Assembly: GCA_030549205.1 (NCBI GenBank) | Contig: JAUKTV010000003.1 | Coordinates: 1,798,001 to 1,862,000, forward strand | DNA: 64,000 nucleotides | Source: Apiosordaria backusii | Lineage: Eukaryota > Ascomycota > Sordariomycetes > Sordariales > Lasiosphaeriaceae | Direction of reading: 5' to 3' | In this document: positions 45,718 through 57,105 of the stretch, piece after piece | Layout of the letters: every line of letters begins with the position of its first letter | How positions within the stretch are numbered: position 1 is the stretch's first letter | Made by a program: the position numbers and the translations under genes | Notes under the pieces: model-generated | Seen by the model: the letters and a program-made list of their open reading frames with translations, nothing else | Told to the model about the DNA's origin: nothing | Databases searched by the model: none

Positions 45718-47150
45718 ATGGCGAGTGACGCGCGGCCCCCTCAGCCCAAGGCGATTCTGCGAGGCCATAGGACTGCGGTCCAAGTAGCTGCCTTCGTTCG
45801 AAACAATGAGCGTCTGTTGACCGGCGATTCCGAGGGGTTTGTCATCGCATGGGACCTCACCATTATGCGACCGAAGGCAGTTTGGCAGGCTCATACAGAA
45901 TCCATACTCGGCATAGAGGGCTGGGGAACTGATCGCATCATCACGTAAGTTAACCCATCTGATCATCTGATCTTCGCCTAAACTAGGAACACAAGTACTA
46001 ATAATTGTATAGACATGGAAGAGACAACAGACTCATAGTCTGGAGGTTGGCCGCCGAGGACGAACAGTTTCTCAGCACAACCCTTCCCCTGGACCCGGCC
46101 CCAGAAGTCCGCCCATGGCCATGGATGATCCACTCGCTCGAGGTCAACTCCTTGAACTTTTGTGCATTCTCATATTGTCCTGCATCTCCAAAGATTGGCC
46201 CCGTCACAGCAGCAGATGAAATTCTCCTCGCGGTCCCCGCCCCAAAGATCTCCTCCGAATCTGTAAGTCTGCCCAACTTCCCCCCCCACTTCTGACATGG
46301 CTATCCTTGTTTCCCAACTTACACGACCCCAAACTCCAACTGACACTGTATGTAGATCAACATCATCCACCTCCCCTCCTGTACCGTCAAGCACACAGTC
46401 AAACCCCCCGCCTTGACATCCGGCCAAGATGCACACAAGGCAAGTGGCATGGCCATGTCCCTCTCCCTTTTCCACCACCCCGCAACCCACTATCTAACCC
46501 TCATCACCGCGTACGAACGCGGTTCCGTCGCCGTTGTCCAACTCGGCCCCAACTCCTCAACGTGGACCATGACCTACGTTTCCACCCCCCACAACCACCC
46601 CATTCTCTCCGTCGACGTCTCCCCAGACAAGTCCTTCTTCCTCTCCTCAGGATCAGACGGGATCATAGCCAAACACCCCGTCCCCCCTTGCCCCTCCTCC
46701 CAACAACCACTCACCGACCCCATCAAAGTGGTCAACACCCACCACTCCGGCCAGCAATCCCTCCGCATCCGCTCCGACAACCTCGTCTTCGCCACCTCAG
46801 GCTGGGACGCCAAGATCAGGGTCTACAGCGTCAAGACAATGAACGAGCTCGCGGTGCTTAGGTGGCACCAGCTAGGATGCTACGCCGTTGCGTTTGCCTT
46901 TGTCGACCCCAACCCCCCTCCTGTTTCCCCTCCTCCTCAGCCTGAACAGCAGCCCCAACCTCCTAAAGATGGAATAGTGATCCCGGAGGAGGACTGCGAA
47001 GATGACAGCTGGGAGGTGATTCCACCAGCGCCCCCCCAGAAAAAAGGTGAGATGACGGTGAGAGAGAAGCGGATTCACCACGCCAAGACGGCGCACTGGA
47101 TCGCGGCGGGGGGCAAGGATGGGAGGGTGAGTTTGTGGGAGGTGTATTAG
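45718..47150 (+). CDS. ASA1: ASTRA-associated protein 1, WD40 repeat
   Basis: Exons 45718-45944, 46013-46262 and 46356-47150 (introns 68 and 93 bases) give 423 residues. Asa1 is a WD40 propeller subunit of the ASTRA complex, which helps mature PI3K-related kinases such as TOR and the SAGA subunit Tra1 together with the TTT co-chaperone. The N-terminal blade reads PPQPKAILRGHRTAVQVAAF, followed by LLTGDSEGFVIAWDL and HTESILGIEGWG, then HGRDNRLIVWRL. Later blades include SGQDAHKASGMAMSLSLF and TAYERGSVAVVQLG, then VFATSGWDAKIRVYSV and WIAAGGKDGRVSLWEVY at the end, closing the propeller. An insert of prolines and glutamines plus an acidic stretch (about 340-385) separates the last two blades, as in other filamentous fungi. 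Confidence 0.88.
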
Positions 47151-47957
47151 TAACCTACCTTGCCTACCTATTTACCTACCCACCACAATAGCGTCTTGAT
47201 GTGCTGACCTGCATATATTACCTTGCTTGGCTTCGACTTGTATGTATTATACCACCAACAGAAACGAATATCTTGGGCCTCATAGTGGCGGGGCGCAAGT
47301 GAGTAAGGACGGGAGGGTAATTCCGAGCAATGTGTTCTAGCCTACCTTACCTACCTTGCTTCACTTGCATGTATCTATCTACCTACCTTAATTTGCTTCA
47401 TCATGTACTATACCTACCACAACAAACGCAAGAATGTCTCGTAGCCGACCGACCAGCGAATAATATCAGTCTACTGTCTCTATTTCTACACCGCATCTCC
47501 CTGTCTGTGTATCACACCTACTCCCAGGCCTCCAACCCATCTCCTCCTCCCCCCTCCACCGCTTTCCCGCCCGTTTCCAAGCGCCGGGTTTTCGTCGTTC
47601 GCTCGAGCGCCACCAAGCACTAGATTCAGCGAGATCTTGATCAAGTGAACCGTCCCAGATTTGAGATCTGAGACTTGAGACTGTCTTGCTAGTCAGGTAC
47701 CTAGGTATCCGACACCAGAGAGGAAACAAGGTAAAGAGTCGGTGATTTTTGACTCACATTATGTCAGTGGTGTTTGTGGCACGTTGTACACTCCACGTTG
47801 CTCCGGATACTGGAGTCCTGGGGAAGCGGTTTGGTTGCGTTGCCACTGTTATTCCTAATCAGATATCGCTGTTCAGTACCATGGACAGGCCTCCAACAAA
47901 TGTCAAGCAGGGCTCATTTGAATATCCCCTATGTGTACCTATTTTCGCTCTCAGGAT
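47151..47957. other. ASA1 downstream region
   Basis: Contains many copies of TACCTACC/TACCTTACC just after the ASA1 stop and no supportable gene. It leads into the 21-base array. Confidence 0.4.
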
Positions 47958-48395
47958 GCGTGTCAAGACGCCCATTCTGCATGTCGAAATAACCACCACG
48001 CATGCTGAGATGCCCAGCACGTATATCATAATACCCACCGCGCAATTCATGATGCCCACCGCGTCCATCGACATCTCTATCTGCCATAATAACGGTCCAA
48101 ACGAGTATATGATGTATCAAAAGCACATGCCACACGAATCACGGGGCCTGCCATGCTGATGTTGACGCGTCTTAATTGTGAGTAGCTAGCTAAAGATCTA
48201 CCTTGCAAGCCTCCCAAACTACCCTAGACGCCTGTCAACCACAATTGAACGCTTACCAACCCATCTTGGTAGCCTATCAAGCGTTCGTAAACGCTTCCCA
48301 ATCCCGCCTGAACGCCTGTTAACCCCCTTTTCTACGCACACCGAGGCCGTCCCAACGGCCTACCAAACCCTCCCAAACGCCCGCCAACACACTAC
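47958..48395. repeat. 21-base periodic array B (about 20 units)
   Basis: About 20 units start with a GC or GT every 21 bases (a few are 20-22), many followed by R-T-R-T/C-C: for example GCATGTCGAAATAACC, GTATATCATAATACCC, GCCTGTCAACCACAATT and GCCTATCAAGCG. The array runs directly into the stop codon of the HAD gene at 48396, so it probably forms that gene's whole 3' untranslated region. On the minus strand it reads in places as heptapeptides such as MDAVGIM, NCAVGIM. Confidence 0.85.
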
Positions 48396-49504
48396 CTAAG
48401 CAGTGGTCCCAACAGCCTGAACCTCCTCCCCATCAGCAAGCTCACCCGTCTCAACCATGCAAGCCTCCTTCTCCACCTCCACAGGGGGAACGACAATCCC
48501 AAACTTCTCATAGGGAAAGTCCACCAGAGCAGCACGGTACTCAGCCCACCCATCATCAATCTCGCCCAGTTGGTGGGTGTCAACCTCACCAGCCTCATAC
48601 GTGCGACCAGCCAGCACCTCCGCCTCGCGACCCGCATACTCGTTCTTGAGCATAGGGTGAGGGGCCCAAATTACACGCATGCCAGCGCGGCGACCGGCTT
48701 CAACGCCGGGGACGCTGTCTTCGAGAACGAGGCACTCCTCGGGGGTGATGGGCTTCTCGCCCTCGGGAAGGGAGTCGTTGATCGTCTTGAGGGCGAGGAG
48801 GTAAATGTCGGGGAGGGGCTTGCCGCGGCCGGGTGTGATGCGCTCGTCGTCACCCAAGACACGGCGGTGGCTCTCGAACACGCTGAAGAGTTCTGACAGA
48901 TGGCTAGTCTTCAGAATGAAATTCGCCTTGTGTGATGAGGTGGCCAGGGCAATGTGGACACGGTGAGGGGTGGTAGTCTTGCCGTCAGAGTCGGTCTTGG
49001 GCTCCTTGTTCTTGACCTCCCAATAGCGGGTGCGGGCAAGATCGCTGAGGAGCGTGGGGATGCCGGGGAGAGGTTGGGTACCAGGGAAGTGCTGGGCTTG
49101 GAGCTCATAGTACTGCTTGGCGTACCTATGATAGATGTCAGTTGTCTGAGACTTCCAAAGCCAACCTCGCCGTCACAAAAGGGGTGTCACTCACTCCTCG
49201 GGGGTAATTGGCAGTTGGGCCCAGTCGTGAAGCAGCTTGTTGGCCTGGGGACCAGGCCGGCCTTGCAACTTGGCCTTGATGCTCCAGGGCAGCTTGGGAC
49301 GTCCATACTTCTCGAGGATCAAGTTGATGCAGAGAGTGTACAAATCCTCGGTGTCAAGCAATAAGCCATCCATATCAAAGAGGCAAGCCCGAATAGGGGG
49401 GAAACTATTTCAGGACGCATCGTTGTCAGTTGGGTTCCTAGGCTGTTCCTGGCGGTGTCAAACAGCGTGAGGACTCGGAAGACCTACTCGGTTCTAGGGG
49501 CCAT
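48396..49504 (-). CDS. HAD-superfamily phosphatase
   Basis: Exons 49504-49488, 49404-49195 and 49125-48396, with introns of 83 and 69 bases, give 318 residues. The first exon encodes only five codons and part of a sixth. The catalytic motif is LFDMDGLLLDTEDLY: D16 is the nucleophile and D18 the acid/base. Motif II is LATSSHKANF, and motif III and IV are the lysine in GRGKPLPD and LVLEDSVPGVEAGRRAGM. These place the protein in the beta-phosphoglucomutase/Gpp/pseudouridine-5'-phosphatase type of small-molecule HAD enzymes, soluble and magnesium-dependent; the substrate cannot be read from sequence. A 70-residue acidic C-terminal extension (GEVDTHQLGEIDDGW onward) is longer than in yeast relatives. 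Confidence 0.85.
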
Positions 49505-50541
49505 TGTGAGGGCCGTTCTGGTGACTTGGACGTGCGTCGACTGTGTCTGTTGGATTCTCGAGTGATCACGATGGTGGGCGACGGAGGGCTAGAAAGAGGA
49601 GGGCAGGGAAGGCTCTCGGGGGGCTCTTATTATAGAAGACTAGGCGGAGCAGCAGGGCCGAGGGTCATCTGTCCAATCAGGCACACCAATTAGAGCAGCT
49701 GATAAGATCTAATCACAGGGAAGGGTATGCTCTTTAAGATTTGAGATAAGCCTGCGGTCCTGGTTCATTCAATGACACTTGTAGGGATCAACAAGACCAG
49801 AAGGGACGCAACATCGGATCTGAAGCAACGAACAAAAAAAAAGGCAGGAACTAGATGTCACGAATTGGAGTAGCTACCCCTGCCATGCGGGGTACCCCCC
49901 AGCAACTTGCAAAGATGCCGCGAGAGGAGCAACAACCTGTGACGCCACTTGAACAGGGAAAGACATGTAAGACCCCGGCCGGCTCAGGCAGTGACGGCCG
50001 TCACGACTTTTTCCGAAGCTCTCGTTCGTCGAGAGCAGCTTGGAGAGGAGCTCTCACGGGCTCAGGAGCATCCAGAAACTCTTGTCCGGCGGAATATTTC
50101 GGGCCGTTTACCCTTGCGATGCTGGGTTGCCAGCCGAGGAAGACGCGAGATAAGGGGTCTGCTGAAGTGTGGAAGGTGTGATGAGATTGTGGAATGTTCA
50201 AATAGGATGGAGAAAGCCGTGTTTGCTTCTCACCAGGGGTCCGTCCCATCTTGAGCGGACACCAACCTGGAAGCGCAGGAAGCCGTTGTTGACTCCACCA
50301 ATCTCAAAAAAAAAACGGTTTGAATCAACGTGAAAGTGCCAAGACCCCGCCATCGGGCTGAGGTCTAGCGCCTCAAAAAAGTATGTACCTTAGTCGCACC
50401 CAAGCTCCAACAGCATAACAACACCGCGTTTTTGTCTCCGCCTTTCCCCCTGTGAGCAGCCTCCTTATCTCGCATATCGGGTGGATGTTTACCGCCAAAG
50501 ACGCACATAATAGCCACGTTTTCAGCCCTTGATTCTTCCCG
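49505..50541. promoter_or_regulatory. divergent promoter, HAD / TTC1-like
   Basis: About 1 kb between two divergently transcribed genes. Frames at 49855-50254 lack domains. A run of A lies at about 49828-49842 and another at about 50308-50316. Confidence 0.4.
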
Positions 50542-51434
50542 ATGGCTGCCAAAGAAGATGAGGGGCCCCGGATCGCGGGAGCTGATGACGACATGGAGCA
50601 GCAGCATCATGAAGAAAGGTTCACCCCTGAAGAGGAAGCTGTGAGTGTGTCCTCACCCCTTCTTTATCTTGCTCACTCAGCTCTGACGGGACATTGCTTT
50701 CCAAGTCCATGGTAGCGGACTCCAACACGCACAAGACCGAAGCAAACTCTCTCTTTGCATCAGGCAAGTACGATATTGCCATCAACAAGTACGATGAGGC
50801 ACTTGCCATGCTTCCCAACTATCTAGACTATGAGCTGGCCGTCTTACGGTCCAACATTGCTGCCTGCCACCTGAAACTGGAAGAATGGAAGGAGGCCGTC
50901 AAGAACGCAACCGACGCCTTGGACTCTCTTGACAAGCTCGAGTCCAGCAACTCAAAGCAGGACCCCACCCCGCCCACAGAGGATCAAGAGGTCGAGGGTG
51001 AGATTGTCAGCTCTGGTGCCAAAGCAGCAGGTCCAGCAATCGGCGATGACGCCCAGCGCAAGCGTCAGGACGACATCGCAAGGATCCGCGCCAAAGCTCT
51101 CATGCGTCGTGCCCGGGCCCGCAGTGAGTTGGGCGGGTGGTCCAACCTGGAAGGCGCAATAGAAGACTACAAACGGCTGACGAGCCTTCCTGCCTACAAC
51201 ACGTTGATGAGCGCAACCGACAAGAAGATCATCAGCACACAACTCCGCGTCCTGCCGCCACGTGCAAAGGCTGCCCAGGAGAAGGAGACAGCTGAGATGT
51301 GGGCCAAGCTCAAGGATTTGGGCAATGGCATCTTGAAGCCGTTTGGGCTCAGCACAGACAGCTTCAACATGGTCAAGGACGAGAAGACGGGGGCGTACAG
51401 CATGAACTTCGCTGGGGGCTCGGGGAGCAAGTGA
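50542..51434 (+). CDS. TTC1-like tetratricopeptide protein
   Basis: Exons 50542-50640 and 50706-51434 join across a 65-base intron (GTGAGT donor, CCAAG acceptor), giving 275 residues. The first exon encodes an acidic stretch (MAAKEDEGPRIAG ... HHEERFTPEEEA). Three TPR units follow: HKTEANSLFASGKYDIAINK (about 40-60), LRSNIAACHLKLEEWKEAV (about 83-102) and, after a linker rich in E, S and P, KALMRRARARSELGG (about 170-184). The C-terminal DLGNGILKPFGLSTDSFNM is the strongest marker of the TTC1 family, which act as small cytoplasmic co-chaperone adaptors. The nearest internal starts would lose the acidic exon. Confidence 0.85.
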
Positions 51435-51501
51435 GCAGCTTGCTGAGCAAGGAGTCTGTTACCCATACCATGCCACTTATTCAACACACCGGGAGTCCGT
51501 C

Positions 51502-51738
51502 AGGTATCTCTTTCCGGAATGAAAACTGTATCCAGCTCCCAGACAACCATGCCTATTTGCATTTCGGGGAGGCGTATCTGATTTGTGGAAAGGGGTGTCT
51601 GGATTATGGGTAGACGTATCTGCCACCTAAACAAGTGTATCTCTCTCTTGGAAGGCGTGTCTGGGTTCTGGGCAGACATCAACGGAAGCTTCTCGTATGC
51701 CTACCGCACAAGTGTTCGGCGCCTTCCCCGAATAATTG
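51502..51738. repeat. 21-base periodic array C (about 11 units)
   Basis: Cores GCCTATTTG, GCGTATCTG, GGGTGTCTG, ACGTATCTG and GTGTATCTC begin at 51551, 51572, 51593, 51614 and 51635, exactly 21 bases apart. A GCGTGTCTG follows at 51655, and three weaker units continue to 51738. Upstream units at 51502 and 51526 are spaced 24-25. The array lies 70 bases after the TTC1-like stop, in the spacer before the next gene. Confidence 0.85.
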
Positions 51739-51896
51739 GAGGCAGGGAGAGGGAAATCCATTGACATCATTAGCCGATAACCTAACACTTCGTCTTCTCA
51801 ACTCTCTCAACTCTTCTCCCACTTCACTCTTCAAACAGCCATACCACACAGCCCTACCACACAGTCAGTTTTTTGTTCACTCCACAAGTGATCACA

Positions 51897-52655
51897 ATGG
51901 CAGCAGCAAACAACAACGGCAACAATGTCCTTGACCTTGGGCCGATCATGGACACAAACTTTCCCGACCCAGTTCAACTCAACGACGCCGAAAAATTTGA
52001 GAAACACGTCCACTGCCGACAATTCAACCAGCCCCTCCCTCCTTACCCACCTACCCAAGATGCCATGAGAGTACCCGTCCAAATTGTCCGTTACTAGTTA
52101 CAACAAGGCTTCCGTCGTCCCAAAGTGCAGCCGGAGGGAACCCCAGTGAGCGATGTACATGTCCTGCAAGCGTTCGCTATCTTGATGCAAATAGACCCGG
52201 ATCATGCCAGGAGTTTAACGGCACAATACCTCGAAATACAGAAGCATCTGGATGCGACACCTAACTCCCTGAACGTCACAAACTTGAGCGCGAACTTGGA
52301 CCAAGTTATCAAGGAAAAGGTCAGGAATTGGAGCACTCCGAGATGTCAATTCAAGGCAGCGCACATGAATCTGCCCTGGACGTACCTGATAATGATGGAT
52401 GCCATGGATAAAGTACGGGCCGAATTTCGCCCCTTTCATGCTCTCGCCCCAGAGCGCCAGGACGGTGGTGAACGCCGCGATTTGGCGCACCATGTTTTCA
52501 GGTCGGATGCACCCCCGCAACCGCAACCGCCACAGCAACCGCAACCGCCACAGCAACCGCAACAGCAACCGCAACAGCAACCGCCACCGCGGCGACCGCA
52601 GCAGAAAAGATTCCTCCGACGTTGTTACGGCGCGTTGAAGAAGATGTTTACCTAA
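51897..52655 (+). pseudogene. lineage-specific gene with in-frame TAG
   Basis: An ATG frame begins MAAANNNGNNVLDLGPIMDT and runs 66 codons to a TAG at 52095, then the same frame continues open for 185 more codons to 52655. The downstream part looks like protein: VSDVHVLQAFAILMQIDPDH and KHLDATPNSLNVTNLSANLD, then a Pro-Gln run (PQPQPPQQPQ repeated) and a basic end, RFLRRCYGALKKMFT. No intron of a length divisible by three with reasonable splice sites removes the TAG. TAG is one C-to-T change from CAG. It is therefore either a young nonsense allele, a stop that is read through, or a sequence error. I recognise no family. The 5' leader is A- and C-rich (CCACACAGCC). Confidence 0.5.
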
Positions 52656-53985
52656 ATAAGTCTGGTGGAGGAGATGGGTCAAGGAAGGCATGTGCCCAAG
52701 AAGCGATGTGTGTATCTTTCACAGCGGAATCTTTAGATGGAGCAGGATTAGCAACTGCTTTGGGAGAATGGAATCCATCTTTGATCTCCTTTACAATGTG
52801 TCTGTTGGACTGTGGATGATGTGCAAACATGTTTGAGTCTGCATCTATATGCCTTTTTGGGGGGGTCGGGTGCATCTTGAGTGGTGGGCATCTGAACTTC
52901 TGTTCGGTGCCTTTTTTAATTACGTAGCCACCCTTTCAACTGCTGGACCTGTACCGAGTCGCATAAAGTATCCATTTACACAGGCCTCAAAAGTACAATC
53001 GATACTGCGGTGTTGGTTCGCGATGATGACGCTAAACTTACAGGACAGAGTCATGCCATCAATCCCTGGAGACCAGTTCGAAAAGTATGAGTTCGAACTC
53101 TCAAGGACGAGGACGAAGGCGAGGACATACCGGTTGAGCCCGTCTATCTCCCAAGCGTCAGAAGCAAACTGATCTCGCCACCTGGTCTAGGTACCACTGA
53201 TTCTCACTCATCAACTCCAGTTTGTTTTCTCTTTTTTCTTGGAAGATGTCAAGGGCGCCGATATTGTTGCGCTTCTCAATATTGAAATCCTGTTGCGGTG
53301 ATACCGAAAGACTTTGCTCCTTGCCCCTGAGTGCGAATGCTTTGGACAGAGAGGAGTGGAATAAGGTAGGTAAGAGAAGGGCGCTGAATAAAAAGAAAAA
53401 GACGATGACGAGGTTGGAATGGATTGTACGTTTGGGGAGCTATTACTGATACTGTTATCAAGACGACGTACACATACGACGAACACTGGCGGGCCGTTCG
53501 ACATCTCGTTGGCAATGGTACACAAGCCTATGATTTGAAGAGACAATGCCTCAAACAACAGCAGACGGATAAAACCCAGCAAGAGATGTATTGTCTGTAC
53601 CTATGTAGTAAAGAGCAGTGATGATGATATAAAAAAGCAAAAACAGCAAAGCACTCCCCCGAAACTCCACTTATTCTGTTATTTGTTGTTGCAGTTGTCG
53701 TTATTGTTGTTGTTGTTGTTGTCGAGTTAGATACAATCTTTCTTTGATCCGCTCCTTTTTGCAAATAACAACCGACCTAGAAATAGGCAAACAGCTCAAA
53801 ATAGAGAGAGAGAGAGAAGAGACAGATCATATCCATCCATCAAATCAACGAAGAAAAAAAACAAAAAAAGCCAAGCAAATTCCCTTACCCACGTGTTAAT
53901 TCCCTTCGTATATCCCATCCAGCCATTTCATACAAAAAAAGAGAGAGAGACCATCCACACAGTTCCTTACACTAGGTAAGTAACT
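52656..53985. other. intergenic with simple repeats
   Basis: No gene is supported. It contains a TTG/GTT trinucleotide tract (about 53685-53730), a GA run (about 53804-53820) and A-rich stretches near 53850-53870 and 53932-53942. Confidence 0.45.
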
Positions 53986-54780
53986 TCAAACCCTCCCATA
54001 AACATTCACAACCCCATCCCCCCAAATCCCCACCACCGACATGAAGAAACCCAACCCCAGCACCGACACCTGAACAACCTGCTTCTTCAACCACTCCTCC
54101 ACCTTTGCCCTCACCTCCTCCCCGTTCGCCTCCTCCCCCACCTCGAGCACCTCGTCCTCCTCGGTCTCCTCCTCTTGCTCATCACCCAACACCTCGTAGC
54201 TAGCCTCCATTCTCGCGCGCGCGGAGGCCTTGTTCTTCTTCTTTTGCTGAGCAGCAGGAGATGACTTCTTGCTGGTAGTGGTAGCAGTAGGGGAAGGTCC
54301 AAGAGACAAGTACGGAGCGACAAAGTCTGTCACGACGAGCTGGGAGCCGAAAATGAGAACGGAGGTGTAGATCAGGTAGGGGTGGCGGAGGGGTTTAGGA
54401 GAGAGATAGTAAGCGAGGAGGAAGGCGGAACCCGACAGGGTGGAGAGGGATCGGAGCTGGCGGGCGGAGGTTGCAGTGAGTGAATCGAAGGCCCTCAGGG
54501 CGGTGGTGGCGGAGGGGAGGTTGAGGAGGGAGGGGATGGTGAGGGTTGTTAGGGTGTAGGAGAGGCCCTGGGTAGGTACATCACATCATCATGTTAGTTT
54601 AGCTGTCATGATTAAGAGGATGGGGGATCGGGAAAGGAGAGGAGGAAAAAGACAGCATGCGATGGTCATCCGGGAAGAAGGCACAGAAAAGTATGGGGGG
54701 GGAAAGCAGTTACATACCGTCAACAACCCCAACGACACCGTCCCCACAAACTTGAGCGCCGAGACGCCTCTCGAAGCCAT
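53986..54780 (-). CDS. ATG33: Atg33-like mitophagy protein
   Basis: Exons 54780-54718 and 54567-53986 with a 150-base intron (GTATGT donor, TACCCAG acceptor) give 214 residues. Atg33 is a mitochondrial outer-membrane protein that promotes mitophagy in yeast. The opening MASRGVSALKFVGTVSLGLLTGLSYTL is typical of the filamentous-fungal members, with a first hydrophobic segment at residues 9-28 crossing the splice. A second follows at about 60-80 (LSTLSGSAFLLAYYLSP), then HPYLIYTSVLIFGSQ. After a basic, Ser/Thr-rich stretch comes an acidic run (DEQEEETEEDEVLEVGEE, about 145-165), and the C terminus ends with a further helix, VSVLGLGFFMSVVGIWG. The splice joins ACG to GGC in phase. Confidence 0.75.
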
Positions 54781-55332
54781 GATGATGTGTGCTGATCAAC
54801 CCAGTCTTTTTCTGTAACGAAAAAGAAACCGATGAATTGCGCGATGGCCGTTGGAGTCAAAAAGAGATATCTCGCGGAGTAGTTAGAGTTGCCTGACGCA
54901 AGGTGGTTGCAAGAATACCCAGATGTTGCCGAGCTCACGGATAAAGCTTAAGGCCAACCTAGGTATTGCGTGTGATTGCAGCACTCTGAAAGGAGGGGAT
55001 GAGGAGGGGCTGGAACTGGCTGGGCGGGTTGGAACTGGGCTGCCTGCACCTCGGGCAACGGACATCTTGGCGCATCACTCACAGCAGCGGGGGAGCTTTG
55101 GGCAGCGGCCCGACCCCACTTTTCCCGGCCCCTCCCCGCCAAATGCGTCATCGCTGTCTCAGTGAACAAGGTTTGCCTGATGAATAGCAGCTAATAGTAG
55201 ACCCTAACCCTGACATACTTAAATAATGGATACTGTACCGATACCTTACAGATACCGATACAGATGTCCACTGGATGGTGGAACTGTGAGCCCAATTCCC
55301 ACTGCTACACCAGTATCCACTATCGTGGAAAA
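54781..55332. other. intergenic upstream of tRNA-Ser
   Basis: Probable promoter of ATG33 and flank of the tRNA gene. Short runs of GATACCG/CAGATACCG occur about 55235-55265. No protein gene is supported. Confidence 0.4.
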
Positions 55333-55414
55333 GGCGCGATGGCAGAGTGGTCTAATGCGTGAGACTCGAAATCTCATCTCTTCGGAGGCGTCGGTTCAAA
55401 TCCGGCTCGCGTCG
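55333..55414 (+). tRNA. tRNA-Ser (CGA)
   Basis: The acceptor stem GGCGCGA pairs with TCGCGTC over all seven positions (one G-T), with G as the discriminator base. The anticodon stem TGAGA/TCTCA encloses the loop CTCGAAA, so the anticodon is CGA (codon UCG). A long variable arm and a T arm (GTCGG TTCAAAT CCGGC) follow, as expected for a class II serine tRNA. There is no intron. Confidence 0.95.
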
Positions 55415-55869
55415 ATAGCTTCATTTTTGGATACTTTCGTTTCCTTTTGATGACCTGTTCAGCGAGCATGATGTTTCTCAAGGACAGCAACATTCTTTTT
55501 CATCTTTGGTAGTTGGTTTTGTGTTAGAACATAGAGGGGCGCTTTGTAGAAGCACTGTCTTAAACCCAACTCTTGTATCAGATATCTTAACGTGGACAGT
55601 AGCAAGACCACATAATCCGATACTCACCTCAGGGATATACTCGCCTTGATGGGTACCAGGTGCCCGATTCTCACTGTAATACACAATCACAGTAACAAGA
55701 TCCATTTCCTCCCCTTGACTTATCAAGCATCATCATCCACAACCAAGTAACGAGCATCAAATCCGCTTGTTCATTCCGCTACATAACACCCATTATATCT
55801 TGACCCTTCACACCTATTTTATCCACCCAATCTATCTCCCTTATCCTCAGCCTCCTCACTCATAGAGTC
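55415..55869. other. spacer between tRNA-Ser and TMA20
   Basis: No gene is supported. Confidence 0.4.
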
Positions 55870-56572
55870 CTACTCAACATTCAACCTCCACAACCCATCC
55901 CCCAAAAAATGCGCATCCTCCATCACCGGCCCCTTCCCCTTCTCCTTGATCTCCCTAGTCCCCATAACCAAAATCCCCACCGCCGCCGCCTCCTCCTTCC
56001 CCTCCGCCATCACCACCACCGGCTCCCCCTTCTCCAGCTCCCTACTCCACCTCCCCTCCTCATCCGCCCCCTCATTCGGCGCCCCCTCCCCCAGCGTCTC
56101 TTTCCCCTCCCTCGCATTCGGCTCCGGCAACCTGCCCCCGGCGGAGGTCAACCCGGGCGCCATAAGCGTCGCGCCAGACAGGACAAAGCGGATGGCGCCG
56201 CGGTCTATCCGGATAGTAGGAAAACACTGAGGAAAACGGTGGACGAGCTTGAGGTGGGGGAGGAGGACGTCGTTGTCGTGCTGGAAGAAGAGGGGTTGGC
56301 TGTCGCAGACATAGAGCGAGACGCGGTCGGGGAGCTTCATCTGCTCGAGGGAGGACTTTTTGGGCATGATCTCGTCAATGAAGGGGTTCAGGAGGGGGAA
56401 GGTCTGCAGGAGGGAGGTGCGGAGGGAGCGTTGGATGGAGGATTTGAGTTTTTGTTTTGGGGAGGCGGCGAGGCTGTCGATCAAGAGGGGAAGAGTTAGT
56501 TATTTTGAGCGGGTGAGTAGAGAGTGAGAAAGGGGGGTCGAAAGGCGAAGCATACTCTTTCTTGAACGGCAT
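55870..56572 (-). CDS. TMA20: Tma20 / MCT-1, PUA-domain ribosome factor
   Basis: Exons 56572-56556 and 56473-55870 with an 82-base intron give 206 residues; the first exon encodes only MPFKK plus two bases. Tma20 (human MCT-1) binds the 40S ribosomal subunit with Tma22/DENR and helps recycle post-termination subunits and reinitiate. The N-terminal MCT domain has KLKSSIQRSLRTSLLQTFPL and MPKKSSLEQMK, then QPLFFQHDNDVLLPHLKLVH. The PUA domain starts at IRIDRGAIRFVLSGATLMAP and GLTSAGG, continues with VVVMAEGKEEAAAVGI and ends with AHFLGDGLWRL. An acidic insert (about 125-150) between the PUA strands makes the protein somewhat longer than yeast Tma20 (about 181). Confidence 0.92.
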
Positions 56573-57105
56573 CTTGATAAATGGGGAGAGCTGCGTTGCT
56601 CTCTAATGATTTGGCAAGTGTGTTTGTTGGAATGGGTTTGTTATCGGAGTAGTCTGTAGCAGTGCTAGCTATGCTTTTTGTTTGTAATCGAATCCTTCGT
56701 TTTGTCTGGGGAGGTGATGTTGGTGAGCTATTCTCTATCAGAGTCGCATGTTGCTGGAGGTAGGTTGCCCCGCGATGCGGAATTGAATGGAGGGGTAAAT
56801 CAAGACAATGGCCCCACTTTCATGGGTTCCTGGCTTCTGCCAAGGCCACGATAAGCAGCGATAAGGGGCGATAAGCTCATGAGAGCACCACTGTCGTCAC
56901 TGGGGCTAGAAATCCTATCGATGAAGAATGGACTGCAATTCGGACTTCAAACAGGTGTTCAGTACGGTAATAAGAATGGAATTTGATCATTAAAAAAAGG
57001 CTATAGCTTCATAACCCGCCAAAAAGTCAAGTTGCTCGTATAAATAGTATCAACCATCATGATCCGCTTCCGGCCAGCTTCAACCCCGCAAACCACTCCA
57101 GTTCC
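56573..57105. other. intergenic, TMA20 promoter side
   Basis: Contains the triplet of GATAAG-like words near 56850-56880 (CGATAAGCAGCGATAAGGGGCGATAAG written in parts), each spaced about 9 bases. No gene is supported. HGATAR words are the sites of fungal GATA factors. Confidence 0.35.
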
